From Anaerolineales bacterium (lineage in GTDB: Bacteria > Chloroflexota > Anaerolineae > Anaerolineales > E44-bin32), in assembly GCA_016927115.1 (NCBI GenBank), contig JAFGNH010000085.1:1-56351 (forward strand): a DNA stretch of 56,351 bases, read 5' to 3'. A program made the translations under genes and the position numbers. The notes under the pieces were generated by a model. That model saw only the letters and a program-made list of their open reading frames with translations. It was not told the DNA's origin and did no database searches. Positions 53,171-56,351 of the stretch are shown here, piece after piece. Position 1 is the first letter of the stretch. Every line of letters begins with the position of its first letter.

Positions 53171-54157
53171 TTATTTATATGTGCTGTACCTGAGCCAGGC
53201 CGCGTAGGCAGCGCCGAGCAACCCTGCATCAGCACCCAGCGTAGAGGATACGATCTCTACTGAGCCTATCGAAACCGGTTGTGCCCATTGAGCAGCAGCT
53301 GAACGCACATCATCCAGAAGGAGATCACCCTGCGCCCCGATGCTGCCACCGAGAATGACCTTCTCAGGATTCAGCAAACTGACAATGGATGCAACGCCCA
53401 GACCAATAATTTCTGCTGTTTCTCTGACTATCTGTGCTGCCAATAACTCCCCGGCCCTTGCTGATTCGAAAATGTCTCTGGTTGTAACCTTTTTCCCGAA
53501 AACTAATCCATGCAGAGCTGAATCAGGGTACTTCACAGCCAGCTGCTTTGCCCTGAGAAGAATGCCCGGTCCGGCTGCCAGGAATTCCCAGTGCCCCATC
53601 ATTTCGGGGCGTGCCTGCTCTTCATGGGCATTACTGGTCATCGCGATCCATCCGGCAGCACCGGCTAGACGGTTCATACCGCGAACAAGTTTTCCATCCA
53701 GGATCAGTCCACCACCAATCCCGGTACCGATGATAATATCGACCAGAGACTGCACACCCTGTCCCTGCCCTTTCCACCACTCTCCAAGTACAGCCGTATG
53801 GCCATCGTATTCAACAGCCACCGGAAGATCCAGTTTTTTCATCAGTTCTTCTTTCAAGGGAATGTTCCGCCAACCCGGAAGATTAGGACCCCAGATAACA
53901 TGATCCGTCACAGGTTCCAGGACTGCAGGAATTCCAACCCCAACCGCCAGGACTCTGCTGCAGGAATTATCCGGGTTCTTCTGCAGCCCCCACAGTATTC
54001 TCACGATCTGTTCGATCCCTGCTTCCGGCCCATCCTGACAGGTGGGTTCAATGCAGCGCTTCAGAATTTCCCCTGTCTCTGTGATCAGCGCCGCCGCCAC
54101 CTTTGTTCCACCGATGTCTACTGCCAGAATGGTTTCCCCGGGATGCTGCTTATCCAT
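53171..54157 (-). CDS. ROK family sugar kinase
   Basis: The 328-residue protein has the ROK ATP site DIGGTK (14-19), the catalytic Asp D118 (in VEYDGHTAVLGE), and GTGIGGGLILDGKLVRG. The C-terminal phosphate loop is VILGGSIG. The Cys-rich zinc motif of classical ROK kinases (CxCGxxGC) is missing; the matching region reads GHWEFLAAGPGI. ROK enzymes phosphorylate glucose, N-acetylglucosamine or N-acetylmannosamine. With the UTRA regulator upstream and SIS gene downstream, an amino sugar is likely. It is second in the operon, followed by the binding protein. Confidence 0.9.
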   Translation of the reverse strand: MDKQHPGETILAVDIGGTKVAAALITETGEILKRCIEPTCQDGPEAGIEQIVRILWGLQKNPDNSCSRVLAVGVGIPAVLEPVTDHVIWGPNLPGWRNIPLKEELMKKLDLPVAVEYDGHTAVLGEWWKGQGQGVQSLVDIIIGTGIGGGLILDGKLVRGMNRLAGAAGWIAMTSNAHEEQARPEMMGHWEFLAAGPGILLRAKQLAVKYPDSALHGLVFGKKVTTRDIFESARAGELLAAQIVRETAEIIGLGVASIVSLLNPEKVILGGSIGAQGDLLLDDVRSAAAQWAQPVSIGSVEIVSSTLGADAGLLGAAYAAWLRYSTYK

Positions 54158-54270
54158 ATACGGTATCTCTCGTTTTTCCTAAGATGAACCTGCCCTGAAA
54201 TCAGAATTCCGGAAGAAATTATGATCATTGAATATCGATCAGAGGCCAGCGGTCGAATATACCGATTCGA

Positions 54271-55029
54271 TTATTTATCTTCCAATGTAGAAACCCGCTG
54301 ACGTCCAAGATACAGCCCAAGTCCCTTCCCGCGATATATGGTGCGTACGGTTTCAACGATGCTGAAAGTCTCGGAAAATGTCAGACCCTTTACAACCAGC
54401 ACCGGATCACCCGGGTTCACATCAAGCAGCTTTGCTTCCTCCCTGGTTGCAGCTGCTGCCTCCATCTCCATCTCGGTCCACGCCGGATAAATTGCATAAC
54501 GCTCCCGCAGCAGGCGGAAAAGCGATTTATTGCTTAGATCGATCTCTTCCAGCCCGGGGCAGATCCAGTAGGGAAGAAATGAGGACTGCAGTGCGATCGG
54601 TTTGTTATCCGCCAGGCGCACACGCTTGAGTGAAACCACCTGAGCATCAGGGTCCAGTTTCAACACTCTTTGCAAGGCTGCATCAGCCGGTACAAGTTCC
54701 TGCGTGATCACCCGCGAGCTCGGTTTATACCCGCGCTTGATCATATCTTCTGTGAAGCTGGCAAAACCAAGCAGCCCGCGCATCTTCGGTTCTGCAACAA
54801 ATGTCCCCTTTCCCTGTTCACGGTAGACAAGGCCTGTCTCAACAAGGGCATCGAGTGCCTGTCTGGCAGTGATCCGGCTCACATGAAGCGTTTCTGCCAG
54901 TTCCCGCTCGGAAGGGATCTGCTCGCCTGCCTGCAGCTCACCTGATTGGATCTGCTTTTCCAGGAGTGAATACAACTGGCGGTAAAGCGGCACATGACTC
55001 TGTTTGTTCAGATTAGGAAGCGAACCCAT
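54271..55029 (-). CDS. GntR/HutC family regulator with UTRA domain
   Basis: The 252-residue protein has an N-terminal winged helix (about 10-80; PSERELAETLHVSRITARQAL) and a UTRA ligand domain (95-245; KRGYKPSSRV, VVSLKRVRLADNKPIALQSSFL). UTRA regulators such as NagR/DasR respond to phosphorylated amino sugars. It is the first gene of the second importer operon. A GntR-like palindrome upstream (55056-55071) abuts a TATAAT box, so it probably represses itself and the genes behind it. The leader is very short, with GGGG as the ribosome site. Confidence 0.93.
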   Translation of the reverse strand: MGSLPNLNKQSHVPLYRQLYSLLEKQIQSGELQAGEQIPSERELAETLHVSRITARQALDALVETGLVYREQGKGTFVAEPKMRGLLGFASFTEDMIKRGYKPSSRVITQELVPADAALQRVLKLDPDAQVVSLKRVRLADNKPIALQSSFLPYWICPGLEEIDLSNKSLFRLLRERYAIYPAWTEMEMEAAAATREEAKLLDVNPGDPVLVVKGLTFSETFSIVETVRTIYRGKGLGLYLGRQRVSTLEDK

Positions 55030-55045
55030 CAGGTTACCCCATTCG

Positions 55046-55079
55046 ATTATATTTTAGTGGTTATATCCACTTATCCACT
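55046..55079 (-). promoter_or_regulatory. gntR promoter with HutC-type operator
   Basis: On the minus strand TATAAT is at 55051-55046. Immediately upstream is AGTGGATATAACCACT (55071-55056), a palindrome with AGTGG/CCACT half-sites, and a third AGTGG half-site at 55079-55075. The form resembles DasR/NagR operators (ACTGGTCTAGACCACT type). Binding would cover the promoter and autoregulate the operon. No consensus -35 is visible. Confidence 0.65.
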
Positions 55080-55194
55080 ATACAATCTATCCAATTCAGA
55101 GTCAACCCCATATCGGCCAATCCTTCCGGAAGCGCTTCTTGCCCGGAGTATCCTGGGCATCTGATACCGCAAACACGATTATGGACTGCTGAAT

Positions 55195-55224
55195 AAAAAA
55201 AAAGCTGCACCGGAGTGGCGCAGC
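55195..55224 (-). terminator. Rho-independent terminator of the SAM hydrolase gene
   Basis: On the minus strand GCTGCGCC pairs with GGTGCAGC (one internal mismatch, loop ACTCC), and nine T follow (55203-55195). It lies 28 bp after the gene's stop. This is a clear terminator that also insulates the gntR operon downstream. Confidence 0.9.
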
Positions 55225-55252
55225 CTATAATCCCACTGAACTTTCAGTTTCC

Positions 55253-56041
55253 TTACCCCTTCCGAGACTTGATCACCACCTTATCGCCCTGCGACGCACC
55301 AAGCCGTTTGGCAGCATTGCCGTTGGTCACAGCAACGTACAGATAGCCGCACTCATCGAACAGCGCCACGAGCGATCCCTCCGGCCGTTCACCGAACGTG
55401 CGCACCATGCCCTCGATCGTGGTGCCGCACAGAGTCACATCCACATCCCCCAGATGCTCCATATCACTCTTGTGGATGTTGGTGATGATGTTGCCGAAAT
55501 GTTCGTAGATGTCGGAGATCTGACCGGTCATGCCGCCATCGAACGCCTCGGGGCGCGGCAGATCAAGTCTTACCGCGTCTGTAATTACCGGGCCGAGTTT
55601 GTCCAGCTTCACACCCGAAGCGATATGCCCGCCCACCGGGGCGAAGATATCACGGCCGTGGAAAATGTTGCTCACCTCGGGCAGCCAGTACTTCGGATTG
55701 TCCGTGTGGACAATCTTCACCGTTTTTTCTTCGCGCTCCGCACGCTCCAGCATCGGTGTCAGCACTCCGTTATCCGGCGCCACGTAGAAGTAGTCGCCAA
55801 TACGGGCTGCGATCGGACGCCGGTGAGTGCCCACACCGGGATCCACCACAATCACGTGCACCGTTTCCTTCGGGAAGTAATACACCTGCCTGTCGAGTAT
55901 CATCGCCGCCTCATAGACATTCTGCGGCCGGATGCTCCAGCTGATATCTGTGATTTGCGAGCCCGGGGAGATCCCCCAGATCACACCTTTCATCGAACCT
56001 GACGGCATACCGAAATCAGTGGTTATCGTTACAAATCGCAT
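55253..56041 (-). CDS. SAM hydrolase (DUF62 / SAM hydroxide adenosyltransferase)
   Basis: The 262-residue protein matches the DUF62 family: ITTDFG near the N-terminus, VVDPGVGT and the active-site DNGVLTP loop, SNIFHGRDIFAPVGGH, and a C-terminal domain with NGNAAKRLGASQGD. These enzymes split SAM to adenosine and methionine using water; relatives use chloride or fluoride. Residues that favour water over halide cannot be judged by eye. GGAGG precedes the ATG and a strong terminator follows, so it is a single-gene unit. Its cellular role is unsettled. Confidence 0.9.
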   Translation of the reverse strand: MRFVTITTDFGMPSGSMKGVIWGISPGSQITDISWSIRPQNVYEAAMILDRQVYYFPKETVHVIVVDPGVGTHRRPIAARIGDYFYVAPDNGVLTPMLERAEREEKTVKIVHTDNPKYWLPEVSNIFHGRDIFAPVGGHIASGVKLDKLGPVITDAVRLDLPRPEAFDGGMTGQISDIYEHFGNIITNIHKSDMEHLGDVDVTLCGTTIEGMVRTFGERPEGSLVALFDECGYLYVAVTNGNAAKRLGASQGDKVVIKSRKG

Positions 56042-56175
56042 CGTTCCTCCATACCGGTTGATAGTGTTACTGCATCAGAATAAATACAGCTGCGTTCAGT
56101 GTTCCTGCAGCGAATGTAAAAATTCTAACATGGATACATGTGTTCGAGAGCCGGTCATTCCAAAGCAGATTCAAC

Positions 56176-56351
56176 ATGGTAGAATTTGATGGTGGTAGAG
56201 GGGAAACGGCAGCCTGGAACATCAATTATGCCCCCGTCCCGGATCGCTATAGTATTCAATGTTTCATTTTCCGCGTCAAACAGATGCCTCCTGAACTCGG
56301 CATTGCAGTTATTGAAGGGGAGCTACTCCCCATCCCCCTCTTTCTTAATAC
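56176..56351 (+). CDS. Partial open frame running off the right edge
   Basis: From ATG 56176 a plus-strand frame stays open for 58 codons to the window end (MVEFDGGRGETAAWNINY at the start). No ribosome binding site or family is seen and only part is visible. It may be the start of a real gene or chance. Confidence 0.25.
   Translation, partial: MVEFDGGRGETAAWNINYAPVPDRYSIQCFIFRVKQMPPELGIAVIEGELLPIPLFLN

Overview
This window looks like chromosome from a moderate-GC, anaerobic, sugar-fermenting bacterium. The best guess is a Chloroflexota member of the Anaerolineae type. The reasons are a corrinoid-methyltransferase-like gene with its CobW-type GTPase, two complete CUT1 sugar-uptake operons with lipoprotein binding proteins, many lipoproteins with Pro/Thr-rich stalks, and a large glutamate synthase subunit with no small subunit beside it. 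This assignment is inference: no rRNA or other marker gene is present, and I saw no tRNA, insertion sequence, prophage or CRISPR array.

Left part (1-5000). A MarR regulator and a B12-binding radical SAM enzyme form a two-gene plus-strand operon behind a promoter whose -10 box lies inside a palindrome. Facing them on the minus strand is a UroD/MtaA-type methyltransferase with a thioredoxin-like tail, followed by a CobW-type GTPase. A 20-bp perfect inverted repeat separates the two units.

5264-10869 is an unbroken minus-strand run. Read in transcription order it holds a DUF4332-like helix-hairpin-helix protein, an SplB-family radical SAM enzyme ending in a polymerase-X-type helix-hairpin-helix domain, an alpha/beta hydrolase, a GNAT acetyltransferase, a TGS-domain GTPase and an AlkD-like DNA alkylation repair protein. 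The two radical SAM/HhH genes plus AlkD suggest DNA repair and are the most promising unexplained gene set here.

11177-23486 is mixed: TrmO, a GyrI-like protein coupled to an AraC regulator, a DinB-TPR protein, a HAD phosphatase, a DUF3592 membrane protein, a phosphotransferase, a substituted CPBP protein, the stump of a sensor kinase in front of an intact NarL-type response regulator, an orphan prepilin peptidase and a complete two-component pair.

23736-34607 is a xyloside/xylo-oligosaccharide locus read from right to left: LacI regulator, binding protein, two permeases, GH3 glycosidase, xylose isomerase, a mutarotase-like protein and xylulokinase. Tandem abutting 12-bp operators lie upstream of both the regulator and the binding protein. 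Together the genes import xylosides, hydrolyse them in the cytoplasm and feed xylulose-5-phosphate into central metabolism. No ATPase subunit is encoded here, so a shared MsmX-type ATPase is presumed.

35634-43799 is a surface-lipoprotein region. A tightly coupled operon of three lipoproteins (WD40-like propeller, 86-repeat pentapeptide helix, FGE-like domain without catalytic cysteines) faces two further plus-strand lipoproteins. 44202-48872 is glutamate synthase. 48968-55029 is a second CUT1 operon (GntR/UTRA regulator, ROK kinase, binding protein, two permeases, SIS-domain isomerase) with an autoregulatory operator, probably for an amino sugar. A SAM hydrolase with a strong terminator ends the window.
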